From assembly GCF_947501785.1 (NCBI RefSeq), contig NZ_CANMXB010000001.1, forward strand, positions 62,001-126,000: 64,000 nt of DNA. Reading direction: 5' to 3'. The stretch comes from an uncultured Litoreibacter sp. Lineage in GTDB: Bacteria > Pseudomonadota > Alphaproteobacteria > Rhodobacterales > Rhodobacteraceae. Position numbers and translations under genes: made by a program. Shown here one piece after another: positions 17,218 to 27,221 of the stretch (within the stretch, counting starts at the first letter, position 1; every line of letters starts with the position of its first letter). The notes under the pieces were generated by a model, which saw only the letters and a list, made by a program, of their open reading frames with translations, ran no database searches and was not told where the DNA came from.

Positions 17218-17981
17218 GTGTAACCAACCCCCTGAACAAAGCAGAGATCGACGCGGCCGCAATGAAAGCCGTTGAAGACATGGACATTTCCATGTTTTCG
17301 ACCGGCGACGTCGTGAACATGATTTTGCAGCGTGCACAGATCATTTTTGACGTGGACCGCGGCGGGCAGCTGATCCGCGCCTGGTCGGATGGCGACGCCC
17401 AGCCATTGGTCGAGGTGGCCGAGGCCCGGCCCGAGCTTTTGATCCGCCGCACGCTGGCGGCGATCTATCAGGAATTTGAGGAGACGCTGCCGACCCTGCG
17501 CGCCATTGACCCCGAACGGATCGCCGATATCGGCTGCGGCTATGGGTTCTTTGACGTCTTCGCTGCCCGGGAACTGGGCTGCGACATTGTTTTGATCGAC
17601 ATCGAGGAAAACGAGAATCGGCATTTCGGCTACAAAATGTCGGGGTCTGCCTATTCCAACCTCGGCGTGGCGCGGGAATTTGCGCTTGCCAACGGGGTGA
17701 AGAAGACCGCCGTGACGACCATTAACCCCAAGTCACAGGACCTTGCGGAGGTGAAGCCGGTTGACCTGGCCGTCAGCTTCATGTCCTGCGGGTTCCATTA
17801 CCCGGTGAACACCTACATGGACTACTTCCGTGATGGCGTCACCGCCGACGGCCATCTGATCATCGACCTGCGCGCCGCGCGCGAGGAAGAGCAAAGCCGT
17901 ACCCTGTCCGAGATCGGTAAGCTCGATATCTTGTGGGCGCGTGAGGCGCTGGTCTGCGTGCATGTAAAGAAGTCCGGCTGA
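17214..17981 (+). CDS. Class I SAM-dependent methyltransferase-like protein
   Basis: A 255-residue cytosolic protein. The SAM-binding motif I is clear at about residues 103-115 (IADIGCGYGFFDVFA), followed by VLIDIEEN as the acidic motif II. A predicted helical N-terminal extension of about 90 residues precedes it. Further on, DLAVSFMSCGFHYPVNTYMD sits where the substrate pocket would be. I cannot name the substrate. The start at 17214 overlaps the stop of the small membrane protein, and the gene is 35 bases upstream of a DUF6497-type gene, so it appears to be part of a run of co-transcribed genes between pccB and pccA. Confidence 0.75.
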   Translation: MSVTNPLNKAEIDAAAMKAVEDMDISMFSTGDVVNMILQRAQIIFDVDRGGQLIRAWSDGDAQPLVEVAEARPELLIRRTLAAIYQEFEETLPTLRAIDPERIADIGCGYGFFDVFAARELGCDIVLIDIEENENRHFGYKMSGSAYSNLGVAREFALANGVKKTAVTTINPKSQDLAEVKPVDLAVSFMSCGFHYPVNTYMDYFRDGVTADGHLIIDLRAAREEEQSRTLSEIGKLDILWAREALVCVHVKKSG

Positions 17982-18015
17982 TGGGGCCTTGGCCACATAA
18001 CGGGCAGGGTCCGCA

Positions 18016-18471
18016 ATGAGCCTGAGCCTCGGCATATGGGCCTTTGCCTGCGCCACGATCGGCGTGGGCTGCGAGGAGGAGCCGGTTCTGACGCCCTTGC
18101 CCGATCCTGTCCCGTTGGAGCAGTCAGCCGACGGCACCATCGCGCTGCCCTCCGGGCTGGTTGTGCGGCTGCATGAGACCCGGCTGGAACCCAAAGGTGT
18201 GCCGACCCATTCCGTCAACACCGTGCGGCTGCGATATGTGGCCCCCAATTTGGGCGACACATTCAGCTTTGAGCAGATCGAGGGGGACTTTACCCACCTT
18301 TGCGCCACGTTCGGGCTGATGACTCGCGCGCAATCCGCACCCGACGCAGGGCAAATCATCATCTCGATTGCATCGCAACAAACCGCTTTTGGCGAATCCG
18401 CGCCGAACGTGGTGCAATATTTTGATGCCTTCTCGGTGCAAAATGACGCCTGCATCTGGGAGGGTTTATGA
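18016..18471 (+). CDS. DUF6497-type secreted protein
   Basis: A 151-residue protein with a short hydrophobic N-terminus (about residues 3-18) ending at a Cys (GVGCEEEP), suggesting export and possibly lipid attachment, although the residues before the Cys are not a classical lipobox. The body contains LPSGLVVRLHETRLEP, LRYVAPNLG, a Cys near residue 94 and the C-terminal NDACIWEGL, which I recognise as the pattern of the DUF6497 family found in Rhodobacteraceae. The function is unknown. It follows the methyltransferase gene after 34 bases. Confidence 0.7.
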   Translation: MSLSLGIWAFACATIGVGCEEEPVLTPLPDPVPLEQSADGTIALPSGLVVRLHETRLEPKGVPTHSVNTVRLRYVAPNLGDTFSFEQIEGDFTHLCATFGLMTRAQSAPDAGQIIISIASQQTAFGESAPNVVQYFDAFSVQNDACIWEGL

Positions 18472-18685
18472 AAAATACACCATATATTGAGTGTGTTAGC
18501 CAATCTGGGCGGGCACATGATGCAAACGCGACACATCGTGATTTCGGCAACGCTGCACAGTATTTTTTCCCAACGAAAACAGATAACTTGCATCAAGGTC
18601 GCATTTCTGTGACCCATACAGCGTGTGTCGACGATCCCTGGGGTGACTCGGGGCCATTGACGTATGAAACTAATAGGAGACAGAC

Positions 18686-18817
18686 ATGTCCAAGAGCATC
18701 AAAGCTATCGTTGCCCTCGGCTTCGTTGCAATCGTCGCAGCTTGCGGCGGCCAGCAAGAAGAAGAAGTGGTTATTGTTGAGCCAGTGGTCGAAGAGCCCA
18801 CATTCAACAAGTTCTAA
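18686..18817 (+). CDS. Tiny lipoprotein, 43 residues
   Basis: A 43-residue gene preceded by a good ribosome binding site (ATAGGAGACAG). It starts MSKSIKAIVALGFVAIVAAC, a clear lipoprotein signal peptide with the lipid-attachment Cys at residue 20. The mature part is only 23 residues, very acidic, and includes a Glu/Val stretch (EEEVVIVEPVVEEP). Such tiny lipoproteins are easily missed by gene callers. Function is unknown; anchoring at the membrane is inferred. A GC-rich hairpin follows at once, suggesting a separate short transcript. A longer frame on the same strand (18468-18974) runs across it and is rejected. Confidence 0.75.
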   Translation: MSKSIKAIVALGFVAIVAACGGQQEEEVVIVEPVVEEPTFNKF

Positions 18818-18821
18818 TACC

Positions 18822-18855
18822 TTTGCGGGGCGGCCCTTTTGGCCCGCCCCGCAAA
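18822..18855 (+). terminator. GC-rich hairpin after the tiny lipoprotein gene
   Basis: Arms TTTGCGGGGCGG (18822-18833) and CCGCCCCGCAAA (18844-18855) pair perfectly over 12 bases, 4 bases after the lipoprotein stop. The run after the stem is AACCCC rather than T-rich, so it may act as a terminator or as a 3'-end stabiliser. Confidence 0.55.
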
Positions 18856-18966
18856 ACCCCACCCGCTCCGCCGTGCGCGTTGAGCCGGGGACCCATCCCA
18901 CTACATTCCTAACGTTTCTTCGCCTTATCGGGCGTTGTCCGCGCTTGCCTTTTGGGGGAGTATCCC

Positions 18967-19326
18967 ATGCTTAAGCACCGTGGTTTCCCAGGCCGTTTGC
19001 CCGGCACCGACTTCCAGTTCACCATCCGCCGCGACAACAAGAACGGCGCCACCCCGTTGATTGCCCGCGAACGGTTCGCCGACCGCCGCCCGCCTGACCG
19101 GCGTGCCGACGAGGGGTTCATGTGGGCCCTTTGGTCCCATTTCGGCGACGCGCCGTTTGAACGCGGCAACCTGGACGCCGGACGGCTGAGCTGGATGTTT
19201 GGCCGCGAGGTGATTCCCGCCGAGGACCCGTTTGACCCTGAAAGCTACGAGGCCCTGCTGCAAATCGACGAAACCCGCGCCCGCGCAGCCTTTCCTGCTG
19301 CTTTTGACGGCACTTACGGGGCATAA
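18967..19326 (+). CDS. Unknown 119-residue soluble protein
   Basis: A 119-residue protein with no signal peptide or membrane segment, rich in Arg, Asp and Phe. It begins MLKHRGFPGRLPGTDFQFTI and contains RERFADRRPPDRRADEGFMW and a C-terminal LQIDETRARAAFPAAFDGTY. The ATG at 18967 follows TTTTGGGGGAG at a good distance. I recognise no family. It lies in the pccB-pccA interval, after the tiny lipoprotein and before the sRNA candidate. Codon use looks like that of its neighbours, so it is probably a real gene. Confidence 0.65.
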   Translation: MLKHRGFPGRLPGTDFQFTIRRDNKNGATPLIARERFADRRPPDRRADEGFMWALWSHFGDAPFERGNLDAGRLSWMFGREVIPAEDPFDPESYEALLQIDETRARAAFPAAFDGTYGA

Positions 19327-19420
19327 TCGGCGTGTTTTTGCTTTCCCTAACGTCATGTGAGCAGAAAATGGCCCAAATTTGCGCGGGTGTCATGGCGCGC
19401 TTTGCGCCCGCTGCGGCGCG

Positions 19421-19534
19421 TTGCACCTTGGTTCAGCAAGCATATCCCTCCAGCACAGAGACGTGCTTGCGTGTACAAAACCGTTACCCTTCCCCTCTGA
19501 AGAGGTCTGCCCCATCGGGCAGACCTCTTTTTTT
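19421..19534 (+). ncRNA. Candidate small RNA ending in a strong intrinsic terminator
   Basis: The 334-base gap between 19326 and 19661 has no convincing protein gene but holds an orphan terminator (19501-19534), about 170 bases after the previous stop. Upstream are a hairpin with GCAAGCA/TGCTTGC arms (19436-19442 and 19464-19470), whose loop carries CCCTCC, and a pyrimidine run CCCTTCCCCTC just before the terminator. Loops exposing C/U-rich anti-Shine-Dalgarno sequence are common in alphaproteobacterial sRNAs. TTGCAC at 19421 and TATCCC at 19443 could be promoter boxes, giving a transcript of about 80 bases. This is inference from structure only. Confidence 0.4.
19501..19534 (+). terminator. 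Strong rho-independent terminator
   Basis: AGAGGTCTGCCC (19501-19512) pairs perfectly with GGGCAGACCTCT (19517-19528) over 12 bases around a CATC loop, followed by seven T (19528-19534). It is one of the clearest intrinsic terminators in the window. It ends either the gene at 18967-19326 or a small RNA starting in the gap. Confidence 0.9.
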
Positions 19535-19660
19535 GTGGCGAAGCGGTCGCAGGGGGAATTTGGCAGGAAACCGCCCATTTTTACCCCACCGCAATTTTGC
19601 AGAATCTTTTTGTAACCACACGTGCTTACGTGCGGAAAAAACAAATCGAGGAGAGCAGGA

Positions 19661-19864
19661 ATGCGTAAATCAATCATCACAGTTGGTCTTGTGGCCATCA
19701 TCGGCACCGTTGCGGCATGCGACAACGACGCGGAACGCGGGCTTGTCGGCGCGGCGGGCGGCGCGGTCGTCTCCAAGGCCGTTGGGGGCGACCTTCTTAC
19801 GGGCGCCGTCATTGGCGGCGTGGGTGGCGTGTTCTGCGACGACGTGGGCGTTTGCCCAAAGTAA
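19661..19864 (+). CDS. Small glycine-zipper lipoprotein, paralog 1
   Basis: A 67-residue gene with a strong ribosome binding site (GAGGAGAGCAGG). The lipoprotein signal peptide ends GTVAAC with the Cys at residue 20. Next comes a conserved DNDAERGLVGAAGGAVVSKA and a glycine-zipper segment (VGGDLLTGAVIGGVGGVF) that could insert in or pack against a membrane. It ends with CDDVGVCPK, placing two Cys four residues apart. It closely resembles the next gene, so the pair arose by duplication. Function is unknown; glycine-zipper lipoproteins are often envelope structural or stress proteins. Confidence 0.8.
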   Translation: MRKSIITVGLVAIIGTVAACDNDAERGLVGAAGGAVVSKAVGGDLLTGAVIGGVGGVFCDDVGVCPK

Positions 19865-19916
19865 CGCGGCATTAGCCCCAAAATGGCAGGGTTTGGCCGA
19901 CAGGCCAGCCCGTTTT

Positions 19917-19938
19917 GCGGCGGAGCGCCGCCCGTTTT
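19917..19938 (+). terminator. Weak terminator between the two lipoprotein paralogs
   Basis: GCGGCG (19917-19922) and CGCCGC (19926-19931) pair around a GAG loop, followed by CCGTTTT. The stem is short and the T-run only four bases, so termination would be partial. Confidence 0.4.
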
Positions 19939-20014
19939 ACACCTCACACAACCGTATGGAACCAATCCGCGCGATTGGGTGTTCTCATTGCAATCATGCA
20001 AAAGGAGAGCAGAC

Positions 20015-20215
20015 ATGCGTAGAACACTCATCACACTCGGGCTTATCGCCATCGGCGCCACCGTTGCGGCCTGCGACTCGGACGCGGAACGCGGGCTTGT
20101 TGGTGCCGCTGGCGGCGCAGCGGTTGCCAGCGCCACAGGCGGCAGCGCGCTTGCGGGCGGCGTCATCGGCGGCGCGGCTGGCGTCTTCTGCGACGACGTC
20201 GGCATCTGTAAGTAA
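20015..20215 (+). CDS. Small glycine-zipper lipoprotein, paralog 2
   Basis: A 66-residue paralog of the gene at 19661. It starts MRRTLITLGLIAIGATVAAC with the lipid-attachment Cys at residue 20, shares the DAERGLVGAAGGA block, and has a glycine-rich zipper (TGGSALAGGVIGGAAGVF). It ends CDDVGICK, keeping the same two Cys. The ribosome binding site AAGGAGAGCAGAC precedes ATG 20015. Signal peptide, zipper and C-terminal Cys motif are conserved between the two copies while linker residues differ, which argues for selection on both. A terminator follows at 20256, just before pccA. Function unknown. Confidence 0.8.
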   Translation: MRRTLITLGLIAIGATVAACDSDAERGLVGAAGGAAVASATGGSALAGGVIGGAAGVFCDDVGICK

Positions 20216-20255
20216 CACCACCACAACTGCGGCCCTTGGGTCGCCTGACAGCTTT

Positions 20256-20286
20256 GACCGGGGTGCAGCAATGCGCCCCGGTCTTT
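20256..20286 (+). terminator. Terminator before pccA
   Basis: GACCGGGG (20256-20263) pairs with CCCCGGTC (20276-20283) over 8 bases, followed by TTTCTATTTC. It ends the lipoprotein transcript 45 bases before pccA, so pccA either has its own promoter close by or depends on read-through. Confidence 0.65.
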
Positions 20287-20330
20287 CTATTTCTACTGGC
20301 GCTGCGGCGCGTGAACTGGGGACCTAAAAC

Positions 20331-22346
<2,016 letters not shown>

Positions 22347-22362
22347 TGTTTAGCGCGCGGCC

Positions 22363-22836
22363 TCACCCATCTGTGCTGGACGCTGCCGCCTTGCGGTCGC
22401 GGATTTCCTGCTGCCGCATCGGCATCTTGTCGATGGCGCGGGACAGTTCGCGCACGGACCAAGGGAAGGGCTTGCGCAGTTTCACGTCGCCATCTTTGCC
22501 GATCAGCACCAGCATGAAGCCACGCGGGCGCAATTGTTTGCGCAAGGGGGACAGTTTGGACGGGTCCGTGTCAGTCAGAATGACGACGTCACGCTCGGAA
22601 AGCGCGTCGGTGCGGGCCTCAAGAAGTTCCAGCTGGCGGACGAAGGCAGGGTCGCGGTCGGTATCGGCGAAGACCACAATCGGGCGCTTTTCCCAGAGAA
22701 AATCGTTCAAATTCAATTCAATTACGTCTTTTGGGGCCATATCGTCGCCGTCCTCGGACGTGGTCTGCGCCATGCCCGAAAACGCGGCCGCAACCACGGA
22801 AAATGCCGTAAAAACAAAGATCAAGGTGTGTTTCAT
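22363..22836 (-). CDS. DUF4174-domain secreted protein
   Basis: A 157-residue protein with an N-terminal signal peptide (residues 1-23, ending GMA-Q). The mature region contains LNDFLWEKRPIVVFADTDRD and RGFMLVLIGKDGDVKLRKPF, the pattern of DUF4174, a thioredoxin-fold-like domain that lacks the CxxC pair. It is probably periplasmic. The function is unknown. It is convergent with pccA (16 bases between stops) and divergent from the sulfotransferase-like gene. The stop-proximal part is polar and basic. Confidence 0.8.
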   Translation of the reverse strand: MKHTLIFVFTAFSVVAAAFSGMAQTTSEDGDDMAPKDVIELNLNDFLWEKRPIVVFADTDRDPAFVRQLELLEARTDALSERDVVILTDTDPSKLSPLRKQLRPRGFMLVLIGKDGDVKLRKPFPWSVRELSRAIDKMPMRQQEIRDRKAAASSTDG

Positions 22837-23002
22837 AGTTCCTCCGCTTGCAGCTTATATAGGCGGTCATTCGGGCATTTCTAAGGGCAAATTGACCTTT
22901 GCTGCACAAAGCCGCGTGATTAACGGCTTTGACAGTGTTTTGCCTGAGAACCTCTTGCCAAACCGTGCCGCATGGGCACCTGCGCAAAAGGGTCGTGATC
23001 TG

Positions 23003-23944
23003 ATGGAAATTTGCCTGCATTTGGGTGCGCATCGCACCGGCTCAACCTCGTTGCAGATGTTTCTGAACGCCAACCGCAAGACTTTGGCGCGCGACCGGAT
23101 GAGCATCTGGGGGCCGGGGCGTACCCGCTCGGGGCTGTTTGCGGGGCTGGTCCGGGACCCCGATCTTGTACAGCCCTGTGACGAGGCAACGGCAGAGCGA
23201 TCGATAGGACGCATCCGCATGGAAATTTCGCGCGCCAGCCAGAACGGCATGCGGCGGCTGGTGATCAGCGAAGAGAACATGATTGGCACGATGGCGCATA
23301 ACTTCCGCCGCTCGCGCCTGTATTCGCAAACCCACCCCCGGCTGAGCCGCTTCGCCCCCGCTTTCGCGGGACACCAGGTTCGGATCGGGTTGGCGGTGCG
23401 GTCCTACGACAACTACTGGGCCTCGGCACTGGCGTTCCGCATCAAGGCGGGGGCGGCATTCCCGACGGAGGCGGATCTGGACAGGCTGACCACCCAACCG
23501 CGCCGGTGGCGGCATGTGATCGCGGATGTGGCGTCGGTTTTTCCCGATGCCAAGATCGCGGTTTGGCCGTTTGAGGCATGGTCCGATCAACCCGCTCCGC
23601 AGCTGGGCGCGCTGTCGGGCCGGGTCTTGCCACGCGGTCTCAGCGGCAACGGCACCACACATAATGCGTCGCTGACGGCGGTGGAAATCGCGGAAATCGC
23701 CATGGAGCGGGGCCACACCGACATTGTGAGCAACCTGATGGGACGGCGCGGCCGCTACCAGCCCTTCAATGCCGACCAGATACATAAATTACGACAGGAC
23801 TACGCGACCGACATCGACTGGCTGATACAAGGCAGCGACGGTCTGGCAACTTATTTCGACCCGACCGGAGACACATCCGGCGGGCCGCTGGATGCAAGAG
23901 GAAGATACGATGACGAAGAAGCAAGACTGGGCCAAACGGGCTGA
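23003..23944 (+). CDS. Sulfotransferase-like P-loop protein
   Basis: A 313-residue protein that begins [20 protein letters not shown], whose GAHRTGSTS loop matches the PAPS-binding loop of bacterial sulfotransferase-like proteins. A second conserved region, [12 protein letters not shown], fits the 3'-phosphate binding area. I chose ATG 23003; the open frame extends 660 bases upstream across the DUF4174 gene on the other strand, which is not credible coding sequence. Its C-terminus overlaps the mcmA start by 35 bases in another frame, so the two are probably translated together. The acceptor is unknown; polysaccharide or glycolipid sulfation is a family-level guess. Confidence 0.75.
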   Translation: MEICLHLGAHRTGSTSLQMFLNANRKTLARDRMSIWGPGRTRSGLFAGLVRDPDLVQPCDEATAERSIGRIRMEISRASQNGMRRLVISEENMIGTMAHNFRRSRLYSQTHPRLSRFAPAFAGHQVRIGLAVRSYDNYWASALAFRIKAGAAFPTEADLDRLTTQPRRWRHVIADVASVFPDAKIAVWPFEAWSDQPAPQLGALSGRVLPRGLSGNGTTHNASLTAVEIAEIAMERGHTDIVSNLMGRRGRYQPFNADQIHKLRQDYATDIDWLIQGSDGLATYFDPTGDTSGGPLDARGRYDDEEARLGQTG

Positions 23945-26039
23945 GGCCGAACTCCGCGGCCGCCCGCTGGACGCGCTGACATGGGACAGCCCCGAGGGCA
24001 TCGCAATCCAACCGGTCTATAGCGCGGAAGATGCCGACGGGCTGGACCACATGGGATCCATGCCGGGGGAGGGACCCTTTACCCGCGGCCCGCGGGCCAC
24101 GATGTATACCGGCAGGCCCTGGACCATCCGGCAATATGCCGGTTTCTCCACCGCTGAGGAAAGCAACGCATTTTACCGCAAAGCATTGGATGCAGGGCAG
24201 CAAGGCGTGTCTGTTGCGTTCGATCTGGCGACGCATCGCGGATATGACAGCGACCACGAGCGGGTTGAAGGCGACGTTGGCAAGGCGGGCGTCGCGATCG
24301 ACAGCGTCGAGGACATGAAGATCCTCTTTGATGGCATTCCATTGGACAAAATCAGCGTGTCGATGACCATGAACGGCGCGGTGATCCCGGTGCTGGCGTC
24401 CTTCATTGTCGCGGGCGAAGAGCAGGGCCATGACCGCGCGGTGCTGTCGGGCACCATTCAGAACGACATTCTGAAGGAATTCATGGTGCGCAACACATAC
24501 ATCTACCCCCCCGAACCCTCGATGCGGATCGTGTCGGACATTATCGAATTCACGTCGACCGACATGCCGAAATTCAACTCGATCTCGATTTCCGGCTACC
24601 ACATGCAGGAGGCAGGTGCGAACCTGGTCCAGGAGCTGGCCTTTACGTTGGCGGACGGCAAGGAATACGTGCGCGCCGCGATTGAGAAGGGCATGGATGT
24701 CGACAAGTTTGCCGGACGGCTGTCCTTCTTTTTTGCCATTGGCATGAACTTCTTTATGGAAGCCGCCAAGCTGCGCGCCGCGCGCTTCCTGTGGCACCGC
24801 ATCATGACCGAATTTGGGGCGCAGAAAGAGGGCTCGAAGATGCTGCGCACCCACTGCCAGACCTCCGGCGTGTCGCTGCAAGAGCAGGACCCCTACAACA
24901 ACATCGTGCGCACCGCCTATGAGGCGATGAGCGCGGTGCTGGGCGGCACGCAGTCGCTGCACACCAACAGTTTTGACGAGGCGATCGCGCTGCCGACGGC
25001 TTTCTCTTCAAGGATTGCCCGCAACACCCAGCTGATCTTGCAGAACGAGACCAAGGTGACCAAGGTCGTCGACCCGTTGGCCGGCAGCTACTACGTCGAA
25101 AAGCTGACCGCGGACCTGGCGGATGAGGCCTGGAAAATCATCGAAGAGATTGACGAGATGGGGGGCATGACCAAAGCCGTGGCCTCCGGCATGCCGAAGC
25201 TGCGGATCGAGGAAGCCGCCGCACGAAGGCAGGCCGAGGTCGACCGCGGCGACGAGGTCATCGTTGGGGTCAACAAGTTCAAACTGGACGAGCAAGACGA
25301 CATTGACATTCGCGACGTGGACAACATCGCAGTGCGCAACAGCCAAATTGCGCGACTAGAGCAAATCCGAGCGACGCGAGACCAGGCGGCCTGCGCCGCG
25401 GCCCTGGCCGCCTTGGAAAACGGTGCGAGGGACGGCACCGGCAACCTGCTGGCGCTTGCGGTCGAAGCCGCCCGCGCCCGCGCCACAGTAGGGGAAATCA
25501 GCATGAGCATGGAAAAGGCATTTGGCCGTCACCGGGCTGAGGTGAAGACGCTGGCGGGCGTATACGGCGCAGCCTACGAGGGCGACGCGGGCTTCGCCGC
25601 CATTCAGCAAGACGTGGAAACCTTCGCCCAAGAAGAGGGCCGTCGCCCGCGCATGCTGGTGGTCAAAATGGGCCAGGACGGCCACGACCGAGGGGCCAAG
25701 GTGATCGCCACAGCCTTTGCCGATATCGGGTTTGACGTCGATGTGGGCCCGCTGTTTCAAACCCCTGCAGAGGCGGCGCAGGACGCGGTGGACAACGACG
25801 TGCATGTTGTTGGCATCAGCAGCCAAGCGGCCGGACACAAGACGCTGGCGCCGCAGCTGGTGGCCGCCTTGAAGGAGGCAGATGCAAGCGAGATCATCGT
25901 TATCTGCGGCGGGGTGATCCCGCAGCAGGACTACGACTTTCTCTACAATGCGGGCGTCAAGGCGATCTTCGGGCCCGGGACCAACATCCCCGAGGCGGCG
26001 AAAGACATCCTCGACCTGATCCGAAAGTCGCGCGGCTAG
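23910..26039 (+). CDS. mcmA: Methylmalonyl-CoA mutase, B12-dependent
   Basis: A 709-residue enzyme that interconverts (R)-methylmalonyl-CoA and succinyl-CoA. The N-terminal barrel has [34 protein letters not shown] and [19 protein letters not shown]. The C-terminal cobalamin domain has the histidine ligand motif [13 protein letters not shown], plus [10 protein letters not shown] and the final [16 protein letters not shown]. Both halves are in one chain, as in the single-subunit form. I chose ATG 23910, after AGAGGAAGAT; ATG 23892 adds six residues without a better binding site. It completes the pccB-pccA route, but no epimerase gene is in this window. Confidence 0.95.
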   Translation: MTKKQDWAKRAEAELRGRPLDALTWDSPEGIAIQPVYSAEDADGLDHMGSMPGEGPFTRGPRATMYTGRPWTIRQYAGFSTAEESNAFYRKALDAGQQGVSVAFDLATHRGYDSDHERVEGDVGKAGVAIDSVEDMKILFDGIPLDKISVSMTMNGAVIPVLASFIVAGEEQGHDRAVLSGTIQNDILKEFMVRNTYIYPPEPSMRIVSDIIEFTSTDMPKFNSISISGYHMQEAGANLVQELAFTLADGKEYVRAAIEKGMDVDKFAGRLSFFFAIGMNFFMEAAKLRAARFLWHRIMTEFGAQKEGSKMLRTHCQTSGVSLQEQDPYNNIVRTAYEAMSAVLGGTQSLHTNSFDEAIALPTAFSSRIARNTQLILQNETKVTKVVDPLAGSYYVEKLTADLADEAWKIIEEIDEMGGMTKAVASGMPKLRIEEAAARRQAEVDRGDEVIVGVNKFKLDEQDDIDIRDVDNIAVRNSQIARLEQIRATRDQAACAAALAALENGARDGTGNLLALAVEAARARATVGEISMSMEKAFGRHRAEVKTLAGVYGAAYEGDAGFAAIQQDVETFAQEEGRRPRMLVVKMGQDGHDRGAKVIATAFADIGFDVDVGPLFQTPAEAAQDAVDNDVHVVGISSQAAGHKTLAPQLVAALKEADASEIIVICGGVIPQQDYDFLYNAGVKAIFGPGTNIPEAAKDILDLIRKSRG

Positions 26040-26049
26040 ATCAGGGGCT

Positions 26050-26096
26050 CAAACTTTCCCCGAAAGTTTGTGACCAAAGTCTCCTCGAGACTTTGG
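26050..26096 (+). repeat. Tandem-hairpin element after mcmA
   Basis: Two back-to-back perfect inverted repeats: CAAACTTTC-CCC-GAAAGTTTG (26050-26070) and CCAAAGTCTC-CTC-GAGACTTTGG (26074-26096). Stems are 9 and 10 pairs with 3-base loops and only 3 bases between them. No T-run follows. A second element of the same architecture but different sequence lies at 57537-57584. It probably marks or protects the end of the mcmA transcript. Confidence 0.75.
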
Positions 26097-26158
26097 TGTC
26101 GCGGGTTGCAACGCCGCGCGTGATGGGCCACATCTTGGGCAGGCTTGCAAGAGGCGTC

Positions 26159-27220
26159 ATGGCACTACCAGTTCAAGATCAGGCGAAATATTGGGGCATC
26201 GCGGCTGTTGTGTTTGGCTTGATGCTTTGGTTCCTCGGCGACGTGTTGCTGCCTTTCGTCGTCGGCGGCGCCATTGCCTACATGATGGACCCTGTTGCCG
26301 ACCGGCTGGAGCGGCTAAAATTCAGCCGGGTGGCTGCAACCGCCACGATCTCGTTGGTGGCCATCGTGGTGATCGTGCCGTTGCTGATCTTCGTGGTGCG
26401 GGAAGTCGTCGACCAAACCGCCGGCCTGCTGGAGCAGGCCCCGACCTATCTGTCCAGCCTGTACACCTACTTCTCCGAGCGGTTCCCAACCCTCCTTGAC
26501 GAGACCTCCACCCTGCGCAAGGCGCTCAGCGGGATTGGCAGCACCCTGCAGGAACGCGGCACCGCCTTTGTGCAAACCGTGTTCAGCTCGGCCGTGGGCG
26601 TGATCAACGCCGCCGTGTTCGTGGTGGTGGTGCCGGTGGTGGCCTTCTACCTGCTGCTGGATTGGGACAACATGATTGCCCGCATCGACGCGCTGCTGCC
26701 GCGCGACCACGCGCCGGTGATCCGCGAACTGGCCACCGAGATCGACAACACCCTGGCCAGCTTTGTGCGGGGACAGCTGACCGTATGCGGCATTCTCGGC
26801 ACCTTTTACGCGGTCACTTTGATGCTTGTCGGGCTGCAATTCGGCCTGGTTGTGGGCGTGATTGCGGGGCTCATCACGTTCATCCCCTATGTGGGCGCGC
26901 TGGTGGGCGGCGCATTGGCCATCGGGCTGGCGTTGTTTCAGTTCTGGGCGGAGCCGCAATGGATCGTCGCCGTCGCGGTCATCTTCGCCGTCGGCCAGTT
27001 TCTGGAGGGCAACATCCTGACCCCCAAACTGGTGGGCGAAAGCGTCGGGCTGCACCCGGTCTGGCTGCTCTTCGCCCTGTCGGCCTTTGGGACATTGTTT
27101 GGCTTCGTCGGCATGCTGGTCGCCGTGCCAATCGCCGCCATTTTCGGCGTTCTGACCCGATTTGGCATCGTGCAATATCAAGGCAGCCGCCTGTATCGCG
27201 GCTTGCACCGGGACGACTGA
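26159..27220 (+). CDS. AI-2E family permease (PerM/YdiK type)
   Basis: A 353-residue inner-membrane protein with about eight hydrophobic segments. It has the family layout: an N-terminal pair of helices (FLGDVLLPFVVGGAIAYMMD), a long polar periplasmic region (about 70-140), then a helical bundle with LITFIPYVGALVGGALAIG and EGNILTPKLVGESVGLHPVW. The ATG at 26159 follows AAGAGGCG; an in-frame ATG at 26093 sits in the tandem hairpin region and is less likely. The family name comes from autoinducer-2 export, but most members have unknown substrates. It is one base from hda, so the two are co-transcribed. Confidence 0.85.
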   Translation: MALPVQDQAKYWGIAAVVFGLMLWFLGDVLLPFVVGGAIAYMMDPVADRLERLKFSRVAATATISLVAIVVIVPLLIFVVREVVDQTAGLLEQAPTYLSSLYTYFSERFPTLLDETSTLRKALSGIGSTLQERGTAFVQTVFSSAVGVINAAVFVVVVPVVAFYLLLDWDNMIARIDALLPRDHAPVIRELATEIDNTLASFVRGQLTVCGILGTFYAVTLMLVGLQFGLVVGVIAGLITFIPYVGALVGGALAIGLALFQFWAEPQWIVAVAVIFAVGQFLEGNILTPKLVGESVGLHPVWLLFALSAFGTLFGFVGMLVAVPIAAIFGVLTRFGIVQYQGSRLYRGLHRDD

Positions 27221-27221
27221 C

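Noticed and set aside
18468-18974. A 168-codon plus-strand frame starting in the DUF6497 stop
   Set aside because: It runs across the tiny lipoprotein gene in another frame and into the next gene, and its composition looks random. The lipoprotein has a signal peptide and good ribosome binding site instead.
22897-22911. CTTTG-CTGCA-CAAAG inverted repeat upstream of the sulfotransferase-like gene as a PccR site
   Set aside because: It lacks the TTTGCAA double-site pattern seen at pccR and pccB and has only 5-base arms.
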